Part shown: piece after piece, positions 56,017 to 64,000 of the stretch
How positions within the stretch are numbered: position 1 is the stretch's first letter
Layout: every line of letters starts with the position of its first letter
Assembly (NCBI GenBank): GCA_964291505.2
Contig: OZ220199.1
Span: 310,001 to 374,000 of the forward strand
Length of the DNA: 64,000 bases
Direction of reading: 5' to 3'
From: Kistimonas sp964291505
GTDB lineage: Bacteria > Pseudomonadota > Gammaproteobacteria > Pseudomonadales > Endozoicomonadaceae
Notes under the pieces: model-generated
Told to the model about the DNA's origin: nothing
Databases searched by the model: none
Seen by the model: only the letters and a program-made list of their open reading frames with translations
Made by a program: the position numbers and the translations under genes

Positions 56017-57093
56017 ATGAAATCTATTGCCATTGTCGTACTTACATCGCTGTTGCTGGCACTCGGGGGCTGCTCAAATAACAATGATTCCGAGCGCCAG
56101 CTCGCGGAGCATTCTTCCAAACGGGTTATCCTGGCGCTGTATCATCGTCTTGCATTCCAGGCTGAACAGTTTCAATACTCAGCAGAACACTTTTGCCAGA
56201 CATCCTCACAACCCGCATTCAATGAACTGCAGCTACGCTGGCGCAACCTGATGGGTGCCTGGCTGGAAACGGAAGTGATCCAGTTTGGCCCGGTTATCGA
56301 AGAGAACCTGTTGTGGCAATTTCAGTTCTGGCCGGACAAGAAAAACCTGGTGCAGCGGAAAGTCGAACAACAACTCCAGAGTCATGCCAAACCTGACATC
56401 AGTGAAGCGAGTGTGGTCATACAAGGTTTGTCTGCCCTGGAATATCTCCTGTTTGAGCCATCAGTCAACACAGCAGAGCAGCTGAGACAACAGCCTGAGC
56501 GTTGTCAGTTATTACGTGATATTGCGCAACATGTGCATGACAACGCCACCCTGCTCAAAGCCAGCTGGAAACCGGGTAACGGCAGCTGGCATGAACAATT
56601 TATGGCGCTGCCAAGTCAACGACAGGAAGCAGGTATTCCCAATCCGGTCAGTACCCTGATGGTGAACGGTCTTCATACCATGCTGGAGCGGGCCTACAAA
56701 AAGGTTGTCCTGCCCCTGGGAAAAAACGGGAGAGGCAATCCCTATCTGGCGGAGTCATGGCGCAGCCGCAACTCCCTTGAAAACATTGCCGCCAATATCC
56801 GGGGCGCCCGCCGCTTTTATGATGGCGCCGATGGATTTGGCCTGGATGACCTCGTCAAAGCCTCCCCCAATGGCAGCGATCTGACCATAGAGGTACACCA
56901 GGCGTTTAATCAGGTTGAACGTGCACTGGCTCTGGTCCCGCAACCGTTATCTCTTGCGGTGACCAATCCGGATTCCAGAGCTGCAGTAGAAGCGCTGGCC
57001 AACGACCTCAAAACCCTCAGAGATCTCTTTGGCAACGAAATCCCCAGTGCACTGGGCATTGTGCTAAGTTTCAATGCCAATGATGGGGACTGA
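56017..57093 (+). CDS. Second imelysin-family lipoprotein
   Basis: 358 residues, lipobox LALGGC (Cys about 19). Imelysin helical repeats are recognisable, but the GxHxxE position reads GLSALEYLLFEPS, so the His is replaced. The motif is intact in the upstream paralogue. It lies 12 bases after the di-heme gene. Likely a structural or binding partner rather than a metal enzyme. Confidence 0.85.
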   Translation: MKSIAIVVLTSLLLALGGCSNNNDSERQLAEHSSKRVILALYHRLAFQAEQFQYSAEHFCQTSSQPAFNELQLRWRNLMGAWLETEVIQFGPVIEENLLWQFQFWPDKKNLVQRKVEQQLQSHAKPDISEASVVIQGLSALEYLLFEPSVNTAEQLRQQPERCQLLRDIAQHVHDNATLLKASWKPGNGSWHEQFMALPSQRQEAGIPNPVSTLMVNGLHTMLERAYKKVVLPLGKNGRGNPYLAESWRSRNSLENIAANIRGARRFYDGADGFGLDDLVKASPNGSDLTIEVHQAFNQVERALALVPQPLSLAVTNPDSRAAVEALANDLKTLRDLFGNEIPSALGIVLSFNANDGD

Positions 57094-57113
57094 TAAGAGA
57101 CAGGCTGCTGGTT

Positions 57114-58217
57114 ATGCCCACTCGCCGTACCGTACTGAAGCACATGGTGACCGGTTGTACGATGACCGGCCTGCTACCTTGGGTATCTGGTTGCAGCAGC
57201 AATCCACCGGAACGCCTCATCTTCAGCACCGCGCGAAATCGGCAGGGACAGTTTTCCGCACGCATTGCTTCACCGGACCAGGTCTGGCAACACATTGTGC
57301 CACTACCTGCGAGAGGACACAGTATTGCAATACATCCGATCCAACCGGTAATCGTTTGCTGTGATCGACGCCCCGGCCAGAATCTGCACCTGATTGATTG
57401 TCGTAACGGCGCTTTGCTGAAACGTATTGGCAGTCAACCGAACCGCCACTTCTATGGCCATGCTACGTTCAGTGCTGATGGTAGAAAACTATTTGCGACT
57501 GAAAATGCCCTGAACGATGGCCGCGGCATTATTGGTGTGTATGAAACCAGCCACTACAACAAAGTGGCGGACTTTTCGGCCCATGCCATTGGTCCCCACG
57601 AGATTCATCTGCATCCGGACAACCGGACTCTGGTTGTCGCCAACGGAGGCATCATGACCCACCCGACAACCGGCAGACAAAAACTCAATCTGGCAACGAT
57701 GCAACCACGGCTGAGTTACATCGACAGCCATACCGGTGAACTGCTCGAAGAACACAGTTTCCAGCACCACCAGCTCAGCATCCGCCACCTTGATATCGCC
57801 CCGGATGGCACCGTCGTCTTTGGTATGCAATACCAAGGCGATTCTGCAGATATCCGGCCACTGGTTGCCCTGCATCGTCGCGGAGAATCTATCCGGCCAA
57901 TGCAGGCTGATGATGCCGATTGGCTGCAACTCAATCAGTACATTGCCAGCGTCTGTGTACTTCCTGAAGCAGATACCATTGTTACAACCGCCCCAAGGGG
58001 AAATACGGTTACATTCTGGCGCCTCAGCGATCAGCAGCTAATGAATACGGTTTCGGTTAATGATGCTGCTGGCATCACGGCAATAAGCCAACATACAGCC
58101 GTTGTGAGTAATGGCATTGGAGAATTAATCCATTACAGCTGTCGCGCGGGAAATGGACGGGAAACCCGTCGGGTCTTATACCCGGATTGCCAGTGGGATA
58201 ATCACATGTCGGCTTGA
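57114..58217 (+). CDS. DUF1513 family Tat/lipoprotein
   Basis: 367 residues. The start MPTRRTVLKHM resembles a twin-arginine signal, followed by a lipobox-like VSGCSS. The rest has propeller-like repeats (GHATFSADGRKLFATENAL, GPHEIHLHPDNRTLVVANGG, RHLDIAPDGTVVFGMQYQG). DUF1513 genes typically end imelysin/di-heme operons. Function unknown; probably periplasmic and tied to iron use. Confidence 0.85.
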   Translation: MPTRRTVLKHMVTGCTMTGLLPWVSGCSSNPPERLIFSTARNRQGQFSARIASPDQVWQHIVPLPARGHSIAIHPIQPVIVCCDRRPGQNLHLIDCRNGALLKRIGSQPNRHFYGHATFSADGRKLFATENALNDGRGIIGVYETSHYNKVADFSAHAIGPHEIHLHPDNRTLVVANGGIMTHPTTGRQKLNLATMQPRLSYIDSHTGELLEEHSFQHHQLSIRHLDIAPDGTVVFGMQYQGDSADIRPLVALHRRGESIRPMQADDADWLQLNQYIASVCVLPEADTIVTTAPRGNTVTFWRLSDQQLMNTVSVNDAAGITAISQHTAVVSNGIGELIHYSCRAGNGRETRRVLYPDCQWDNHMSA

Positions 58218-58275
58218 GCGTTCAGCCAAGACTGAAAACCTCAGCCTTCTTCATCGTTGTATTAAAGATCGATTT

Positions 58276-58815
58276 TCACTGCTTTCTTTTTATGATTTCT
58301 TCATTCAGCTGAACAATCTGTTTTTGGAGATAATCACAGAAGGCTGCATACGCATCCTCTGGGGAATAGAGTGAATTAAAAAGAGAAAAGCCTCCCGTTA
58401 ACTGAGAAACCTCGTCAGCAAAGCGGTCTAATTTTCCCTGATGTTGCTCACTGAACGTATGAACCTCAAATTCAGTTATTTCTCCTTGAACGGGCTGCAA
58501 GCGTTCCCACGTTAAGCCATATTTTTCCAGACAGTCCTGCACTGCCAGAAAAAGGTGCGCACATTGCTTAGCGCCAATTCTCTCTAAGGCCTGAACCGTC
58601 ATTCTGAAATGACGTCCCGTCGGATTCTCAAGAAATCCAAGCATGCCGTTTTGCATAATTTCACTGTCACAGTCGATAAGAAGAATGGCTAAATGCAACG
58701 GATTCGTCAGGTCAGGATAATTCGGCTCGTCACGCACCTCAGCAATGGGTGACTGATAAATGTCAGCTGCCAAGGCTTGAATCACATCATCGGCATCCAT
58801 GATCATGCTCTGCAT
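58276..58815 (-). CDS. DMP19/DUF4375-like protein
   Basis: A 179-residue acidic helical protein. PLHLAILLIDCDSEIMQNGM and GFLENPTGRHFRMTVQALERI fit the DMP19-like (DUF4375) pattern 'D.E..NGG..Q...N..G'. The founding Neisseria protein mimics DNA to block a repressor; many relatives are uncharacterised. It lies alone, convergent with the iron operon and 31 bases after the TetR gene on the same strand. Confidence 0.65.
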   Translation of the reverse strand: MQSMIMDADDVIQALAADIYQSPIAEVRDEPNYPDLTNPLHLAILLIDCDSEIMQNGMLGFLENPTGRHFRMTVQALERIGAKQCAHLFLAVQDCLEKYGLTWERLQPVQGEITEFEVHTFSEQHQGKLDRFADEVSQLTGGFSLFNSLYSPEDAYAAFCDYLQKQIVQLNEEIIKRKQ

Positions 58816-58846
58816 GAATTATGATTCTCTCGCGTTACACAATGCC

Positions 58847-59452
58847 TCAACGCAATCGGCCACGCATATTGATCATTAAAGATTCCCGGATATTAAAGCA
58901 CTCAGCTTCCGGCGTTACCCGCTGCAGGAGACCATCAATCAACAACATGGCGTGACCATGGACATTCGCCCAGCAGTTATTGGCCATCAGCCAGACCGGC
59001 TGATCCACCATAATGCCCTGCTCAATTCCCTTTTCGATGATGGCGTAAAGTGCCCTGAAGGCTTGTTGTGCCGCTTCCTGCAACTCCGGATGGTTTTCCG
59101 GGTGCTGAATCATCGGGCCGAACATCAGCTTGTATTTGGCAGGATTGGCCACAGCATAACGAATATAGGCCTCACCACAAACGAGTAAGGCCTCATCAGG
59201 ACGATCAATCCCCTGGCTGGCCTCACAGATAAAAGCTTTCAGCGCCAGATAGCCTTCTGTCGCCATCGCCGCCAGCAGGCACTCCTTGTCTGGAAAGTGG
59301 CGATAAGGCGCCGTCTGGGACACACCAATGTCCCGGGCCAATGCCCGCAGGCTGAGCCTTTCCGGCCCATGCGCCTCCAGATGCCGGAACGCACACGCCA
59401 GCAACGCATCGCGCAGATTGCCATGATGATAAGTGCGTTTGCCCGTCGTCAT
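58847..59452 (-). CDS. TetR-family repressor of the RND efflux locus
   Basis: 201 residues from ATG 59452 (GGGGAC upstream); the same frame extends to 59491 with no better start. The N-terminal HTH has RTYHHGNLRDALLACAF and SLRALARDIGVSQTAPYRHF. The C-terminal ligand domain is helical. It is divergent from the RND genes 187 bases away, the usual arrangement for a local efflux repressor. A dyad TTGTCAACATTGTTGACA lies in between at about 59529. Confidence 0.88.
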   Translation of the reverse strand: MTTGKRTYHHGNLRDALLACAFRHLEAHGPERLSLRALARDIGVSQTAPYRHFPDKECLLAAMATEGYLALKAFICEASQGIDRPDEALLVCGEAYIRYAVANPAKYKLMFGPMIQHPENHPELQEAAQQAFRALYAIIEKGIEQGIMVDQPVWLMANNCWANVHGHAMLLIDGLLQRVTPEAECFNIRESLMINMRGRLR

Positions 59453-59526
59453 TGCCTGTCCCCGGTTCTGTGGCGTTTCAAGTATATCCAAATGGTCTGA
59501 CTAAGGATTTTCTTGTTCAATGTTAT

Positions 59527-59550
59527 TATTGTCAACATTGTTGACAGTGA
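59527..59550. promoter_or_regulatory. Candidate TetR operator between the repressor and RND genes
   Basis: ATTGTCAACATTGTTGACAGTGACAA contains the palindrome TGTCAACA-TTGTTGACA with a central overlap. It lies in the divergent TetR/RND gap, where an operator is expected. A -35-like TTGACA is embedded in it, so repressor binding would block the promoter. Confidence 0.55.
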
Positions 59551-59638
59551 CAACATAGCCCCCTACATTTCATCATTATGGACAAGCGCAATGACTGCGC
59601 ACCAATAACGACAGTCCTCAGGGCAAAGAGAAGCGAAC

Positions 59639-60694
59639 GTGAAAACAGCAGCCGTAGGCAGTTCCCTTGGAAGGGTGGTCGCATCTGTGCTTGTGACAGC
59701 CTTCATGGCCCTATCGCCAGTCAGGGCAGACACTGCACCGTATGACACCACACCATTGCAATATCAGGAGACCACCCGTCCCATACAGACGAGTGGCCAG
59801 CTCATTTACAAAGCTACCCAGAAACTGTCCTTCAAAACGTCAGGTCCCGTGGCCAGCATTCAGGTAGATGAGAGTGATACCGTTGAAAAAGACCAGCTAC
59901 TGGCCAGTCTGAATACCGAAGAGGTCGAGGCCCAGGTGGCTGAAGCTGAGGCGCGGCACCAGGAAGCCTTGCGTAACCTTCAGCGCCTTCAGCGGTTGCA
60001 CCGGCAGCAGGCCATTTCCCTGGACCAGCTTCAGGCTGCGCAGACCAGCGTCGATGTCGCTGAATCCCGGCTGCGAATTGCCCGCTTCAACAATCGCTAT
60101 TCGCATATCCGTGCCCCTGGACGTGGCCGGATTATTGAGCGTTTGATAGAACCGGGCGAATTAATCAGCCCCCAACAGACTGCCTTCCTGCTGGCGGATG
60201 AAGCCAAGGGCTGGATTATGCGCACCGGCTTATCTGATCGCGATGTGGTGCGGGTACAGACCGGCGATCCGGCCACCATTCATTTTGATGCGTATCCGGG
60301 CGCCAGCTTTACCGGCCGCGTGACAGAGATTGCCCCAGCCGCTGACAGCCGGACCGGCACATTTGACCTGGAGATCTCTCTGGATTCTCCACCGAAACGG
60401 CTTTACCAGGGATTCATCGGCCGGATTACCATCACACCTTCAGAAACCCAGAGGATCGCACGACTGCCGGCCAATGCCCTGGTCAGCGCAGACAATGGCC
60501 AGGGAATCATTTATGTGGCTGATCCAACGTCTGAACGCATTACTGAACACCGTGTAGATATTCTCTGGCTCGATAGCCAGTCTCTAGCCATTCAAAGCAG
60601 TCTGACTGAGGGTACGCCTGTTATTACCCGAGGGGCGTCGTTTCTCAAACCCGACGACAACGTTCCATCGGCTCCGGTAGCAAACAGGCCATAA
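59639..60694 (+). CDS. RND efflux periplasmic adaptor (membrane fusion protein)
   Basis: 351 residues from GTG 59639 (AGAGAAG upstream). The signal sequence has core VVASVLVTAFMALSPVRA. A lipoyl/barrel-sandwich half (FKTSGPVASIQVDESDTVEK, RYSHIRAPGRGRIIERLIEP), a coiled coil (about 90-135, AEAEARHQEALRNLQRLQRL) and a beta-barrel/C-terminal domain follow. It connects the RND pump to an outer-membrane channel, which is not in this window. It lies five bases before the pump gene. Confidence 0.9.
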   Translation: MKTAAVGSSLGRVVASVLVTAFMALSPVRADTAPYDTTPLQYQETTRPIQTSGQLIYKATQKLSFKTSGPVASIQVDESDTVEKDQLLASLNTEEVEAQVAEAEARHQEALRNLQRLQRLHRQQAISLDQLQAAQTSVDVAESRLRIARFNNRYSHIRAPGRGRIIERLIEPGELISPQQTAFLLADEAKGWIMRTGLSDRDVVRVQTGDPATIHFDAYPGASFTGRVTEIAPAADSRTGTFDLEISLDSPPKRLYQGFIGRITITPSETQRIARLPANALVSADNGQGIIYVADPTSERITEHRVDILWLDSQSLAIQSSLTEGTPVITRGASFLKPDDNVPSAPVANRP

Positions 60695-60699
60695 CCATC

Positions 60700-63600
60700 A
60701 TGCAATTACCTCGTCTCGCCATACAGAACCACCAGTTCACCCTTGTGATCACATTGCTGTTGATCGCGCTCGGCGCTGTCTCATTGGCCAGTATGCCGCG
60801 TTCAGAAGATCCCCAATTCAACTTTCCTGCCGCCATGATCAAGGTGATCTACCCCGGTACCGCGCCGGCGGATATGGAGAAACTAGTCGTCGACCCCATT
60901 GAAGAAGCCATCAATGAACTGGATGATCTGAAGGTTATTAAAAGTGACATTGAGGATGGCCTGGGTGTCGTACGGGTCGAGTTTCTCTACGGTACTGACC
61001 CTGATGAAAAATACGACGATGTGGTTTCAGCGGTATCACGCATACGGGATGACCTGCCCGATGCTATTCACCAGCTGACTATCGAAAAAATATCCCCTAC
61101 TGACGTCAATATCCTGCAGATTGCCCTGATGTCGGATAGTGCCGGTTATGCCCGCCTCAAACGCCAGGCAGAGAAACTGGAAAAACGCCTTGAGCGCATC
61201 GCCGGCGTCAAGCGTGCCGATATTGATGGTTTCCCGGAGCAACAGGTCGAAATTGCGGCGGATCTCGACAAGATGCGCGCCCTGAACATCAGCATTGCTG
61301 AACTGGCTAACGCCATTCAGTCCTCCAGCATCAACCTGCCGGGCGGGCATGCCCTGTCTGGCGAAGAACGCTTTACCGTCCGCACCAGTGGTGACTTCCG
61401 TACCTTACAGCAGATCCGGCGCACGGCAGTTCGGTCAAAGCCAGGCAATGTCGTTTATGTGGAAACCATTGCCGATGTCCAGTTAACCGATGCACTTCCC
61501 ACTTACCATGCCCGATTTAACGGCAAGCGAACGGTATTTGTCTCTGTGGTACAACGGAAGGGAAGCAATATCATGGCCGTCATGGCGGCACTGAAAAGCA
61601 CGCTGGCAGAATTCAGCCAGACCCTGCCCAATGATATTGCCCTTGAGCTGGCGCACGACCAAAGCATCAGTGTTGATGCAAGGATCAACGGATTTTTCAA
61701 CAACCTGCTCCAGGGGCTGGCACTGGTTGGCGTCATGACTGTGCTGGCACTCGGAGGACGTGCAGCCTTTGTCATCGTACTGGCGATACCGATGTCGGTT
61801 CTGATCGGTATCGGCTGGCTAGATCTCAGCGGCTTTGGTTTGCAACAGATGTCGATTGTTGGCCTGGTGGTTGCGCTCGGGTTGCTGGTCGACAACGCCA
61901 TTGTCGTCACCGAGAATGTCGGCCGTTTCCGTCGTAGCGGTCATGACAGCGCCAATGCCGCGATGAACGGCGCCAGCCAGGTAGGCTGGGCGGTTGTCAG
62001 CGGGACACTAACGACCATTCTGTCGTTTTTCCCCATTCTGCTGTTACAGACCGGCGCTGGAACCTTTCTACGCTCCATGCCAGTAACCGTTATCCTGACG
62101 CTACTGGCCTCCCTGGTGATTGCCCTTACCCTCACCCCATTGCTGGCCAGCAAGGTACTTGGCAAAGGGGATCAGAAAGCGCCCTGGCTGCTTCGAAAGA
62201 TTCAGGCACTGGCTAACGGCCCTTACACACAGCTACTCGAACACGCCCTGAAGCACCCATGGCGTGTATTGCTGCTTTCTGTATCCCTGCTCGCAGGATC
62301 GCTGGCACTTGTGCCTTTAGTTGGCGTCAGCATGTTTCCAAAAGCGGAAAAACCCATGGTGCTGGTCAATATTGATATGCCGGAAAATGCCAGCTTTGAT
62401 ACCACCTGGGAGATGGCGCTCAACGTTGAGTCAATATTGCGTGACTATGACATCGTGACAAACCTTGCCACCAATGTTGGCAAGGGGAATCCTCGTATTT
62501 TCTATAACATTTTCCCCAAACGACAGGTGCCTAATTTTGCCCAGATCCTGGTACAACTGGATACCGGACGGCTGCAGGTCGTAGAGCCTTTTATTGAAGA
62601 TATCCGACAGAAGTTTAATGCAATCACCGGGGCAAAAATTACAATCAAGGAATTCATGCAGGGACCTCCCTACGAAGCACCGGTTTCCATCCGGGTGGTG
62701 GGTGATAACCTGGAACAGGTGAGTCTGGCAGCTGCCCATGTGGAATCCATCTTTGTTGCCACTCCCGGCACGGTGAATGTCGATAATCCACTCGACAAAC
62801 CGCGTATTGATCTGCAGGTTCAGATTAATCGGGAAAAAGCCGCCATGTTGGGCGTTCCGATTTCAAGCATTGATCAGGCCGTCAGAGCCAGCCTGGTCGG
62901 ACAGCCTGTCGGTCAGTTCAGGGACAGTAACGGCGATGACCACACCATCCTGGTTCGCGCAGCCGGCGAGCGCCCCCAGGTCGATACGTTCAACCAGATC
63001 ATGGTGGAATCTGCCAACGACGCACTGATCCCTTTGAACCAGTTAGCCAGCCTGACCCTACAAACGACACTGGCACGACTTCAGCACCACAACCTGGAAC
63101 GAATGGCGCGTATTACCGCTGATATCATGCCCGGTTACCTGACCGAAGACATCACCAACAAGATCATCGAACAGCTGGACCGTTATGATTGGCCGAAAGG
63201 TGTCAACTATCAGGTAGGTGGGGAACAGGAAAACCGGAAAGATTCATTCGGCGGCATGAACCAGGTTCTGCTGGTTGCACTGCTGGGAATCTTTGCCGTT
63301 CTGGTGCTTCAATTCCAGTCCTTCAGTCAGCCGTTAATTATCTTCACCGCGATTCCGTTTGCTGTCACCGGCGCGATTGTCGCCTTGTGGCTGACAGGTT
63401 ATAGCTTCTCCTTCACCGCATTTGTCGGGCTAACGTCCCTGGTGGGTATTGTTGTTAATAACTCGATCATTCTGGTGGATTCCGCCAATCAGCATCACGA
63501 GCAAGGGTTGAGTATTCATGATGCCATGCGGGAGTCTGCCCGCGTCAGGCTGGTGCCGATTCTGTTGACTACGTTGACCACCATTGGTGGACTGCTGCCA

Positions 63601-63762
63601 CTCACTCTGGAAGGCTCTAACATGTGGTCACCGATGGGCTGGTGTATCATCGGTGGATTGATTACGTCTACACTACTGACCCTGATTGTAGTGCCCGTGC
63701 TGTACACACTCTTCAGCACGGCGACGGAAAATCATTGTCGTGTAAAAGCCGTCAATCACTGA
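60700..63762 (+). CDS. RND-family efflux pump permease
   Basis: 1020 residues, about 12 TM helices with two large periplasmic loops. Typical motifs: EDPQFNFPAAMIKVIYPGTA near the start, VVALGLLVDNAIVVTENVGR in TM4 with its essential acidic residues, and the C-terminal GLTSLVGIVVNNSIILVDSAN / LTTLTTIGGLLPL. It uses the proton gradient to export drugs or host-derived compounds. The AcrB relay also needs TM10 lysine; TM10 here has only IVVNNSII, as in the HAE-1-like MexF-type relatives with altered relays. Confidence 0.92.
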   Translation: MQLPRLAIQNHQFTLVITLLLIALGAVSLASMPRSEDPQFNFPAAMIKVIYPGTAPADMEKLVVDPIEEAINELDDLKVIKSDIEDGLGVVRVEFLYGTDPDEKYDDVVSAVSRIRDDLPDAIHQLTIEKISPTDVNILQIALMSDSAGYARLKRQAEKLEKRLERIAGVKRADIDGFPEQQVEIAADLDKMRALNISIAELANAIQSSSINLPGGHALSGEERFTVRTSGDFRTLQQIRRTAVRSKPGNVVYVETIADVQLTDALPTYHARFNGKRTVFVSVVQRKGSNIMAVMAALKSTLAEFSQTLPNDIALELAHDQSISVDARINGFFNNLLQGLALVGVMTVLALGGRAAFVIVLAIPMSVLIGIGWLDLSGFGLQQMSIVGLVVALGLLVDNAIVVTENVGRFRRSGHDSANAAMNGASQVGWAVVSGTLTTILSFFPILLLQTGAGTFLRSMPVTVILTLLASLVIALTLTPLLASKVLGKGDQKAPWLLRKIQALANGPYTQLLEHALKHPWRVLLLSVSLLAGSLALVPLVGVSMFPKAEKPMVLVNIDMPENASFDTTWEMALNVESILRDYDIVTNLATNVGKGNPRIFYNIFPKRQVPNFAQILVQLDTGRLQVVEPFIEDIRQKFNAITGAKITIKEFMQGPPYEAPVSIRVVGDNLEQVSLAAAHVESIFVATPGTVNVDNPLDKPRIDLQVQINREKAAMLGVPISSIDQAVRASLVGQPVGQFRDSNGDDHTILVRAAGERPQVDTFNQIMVESANDALIPLNQLASLTLQTTLARLQHHNLERMARITADIMPGYLTEDITNKIIEQLDRYDWPKGVNYQVGGEQENRKDSFGGMNQVLLVALLGIFAVLVLQFQSFSQPLIIFTAIPFAVTGAIVALWLTGYSFSFTAFVGLTSLVGIVVNNSIILVDSANQHHEQGLSIHDAMRESARVRLVPILLTTLTTIGGLLPLTLEGSNMWSPMGWCIIGGLITSTLLTLIVVPVLYTLFSTATENHCRVKAVNH

Positions 63763-63813
63763 GGCGAAAAAAGGACGTTTTCCATATGTCGTTTCAAGTC
63801 TTTCCAAATACAC

Positions 63814-63846
63814 AGCCGGTTTGAGGACAGCCTCCCCAAACTGGCT
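63814..63846 (+). terminator. Terminator-like hairpin after the RND genes
   Basis: Arms AGCCGGTTTG (63814-63823) and CAAACTGGCT (63837-63846) pair with one G-U, followed by a T-rich stretch TTCATATTTCTCTC. It probably ends the efflux transcript. Confidence 0.5.
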
Positions 63847-63913
63847 TCATATTTCTCTCGCTTTCGCACGCTCCAATGATTGTTAGTCAGTGCGTAGGGA
63901 AAATCTGACAACG

Positions 63914-64000
63914 TTAGCAGGACCGCTCCACCACGGTATATTTATCCGTAATATCACTTCCTGAATCCCACAGGCATTGCCGGTAACAGCGTGAAAATGT
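63914..64000 (-). CDS. 3' end of an unidentified gene running off the window
   Basis: An open frame of 28 codons enters from the right edge and ends at TAA 63914-63916 (C-terminus ...DSGSDITDKYTVVERSC). Several cysteines are spaced through it. Too short to name, and chance cannot be excluded. Confidence 0.3.
   Translation of the reverse strand, partial: TFSRCYRQCLWDSGSDITDKYTVVERSC

Noticed and set aside
1..64000. CRISPR arrays, restriction or abortive-infection defence systems
   Set aside because: No regularly spaced repeats and no recognised defence genes were seen on either strand.

Overview
The window looks like a chromosomal segment of a marine gammaproteobacterium, most likely an oceanospirillalean close to the Endozoicomonas/Kistimonas group. 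This is inferred from the protein flavour of the housekeeping genes (purEK, coaE, bioA, pepQ), from choline-degrading and iron genes, and from eukaryote-like genes sitting in AT-rich stretches. No rRNA or tRNA gene that would settle taxonomy was seen. The GC-moderate backbone is interrupted by visibly AT-rich patches (about 3.2-3.9, 17.8-20.3, 26.9-29.3, 34.4-38.9 and 43.4-44.5 kb) that carry unknown or eukaryote-like proteins.

Layout. 0-3.2 kb: a complete IS1595-family element with inverted ends and a target duplication splits an unknown gene downstream of a glycine-rich beta-helix-type gene. 3.9-7.7 kb: purK, purE, an SbtA-type bicarbonate permease and a small membrane protein read leftward, with a divergent LysR regulator. 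8.5-17.2 kb: a compact bacterial microcompartment locus for anaerobic choline cleavage: three BMC-H shell proteins, choline TMA-lyase CutC (all seven catalytic and substrate residues I compared are present at a constant offset from the Desulfovibrio enzyme as I remember its numbering), its activase CutD, an acylating aldehyde dehydrogenase, an EmrE-type transporter on one flank and a ten-TM permease plus a small protein on the other. 17.3-20.0 kb: a ferritin-like gene, then a PixA/AidA-type inclusion-body protein with two paralogous unknowns. 20.3-26.9 kb: a LuxR-type regulator divergent from an L-amino-acid-oxidase-like flavoenzyme, a berberine-bridge-type flavoenzyme and a frameshifted secreted CxxCH protein.

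26.9-38.9 kb contains the most unusual material. An ankyrin protein ends in what reads as a SOCS box (BC box plus Cul5 box), as in animal ASB proteins. After a sugar ABC transporter/xylulokinase operon comes a 1221-residue protein built like a single-pass receptor, whose intracellular part carries a Deltex C-terminal (DTC)-like domain. Both modules belong to eukaryotic ubiquitin signalling, so I infer host-directed proteins acquired or evolved during association with an animal. A GNAT-like protein with a disordered N-terminus (43.5 kb) may be a third.

38.9-64 kb is mostly ordinary: pilD-coaE, a TetR regulator, a DAACS symporter, pepQ, a PepSY/two-component trio, bioA, two DUF547 genes (one frameshifted), a PTPS-like protein, a structured palindromic repeat, a Fur-box-preceded imelysin/di-heme/imelysin/DUF1513 operon, a DMP19-like gene and a TetR-RND efflux locus. 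Three separate single-base frameshifts (25.65, 27.87 and 50.25 kb) occur; they may be real decay or sequence errors.
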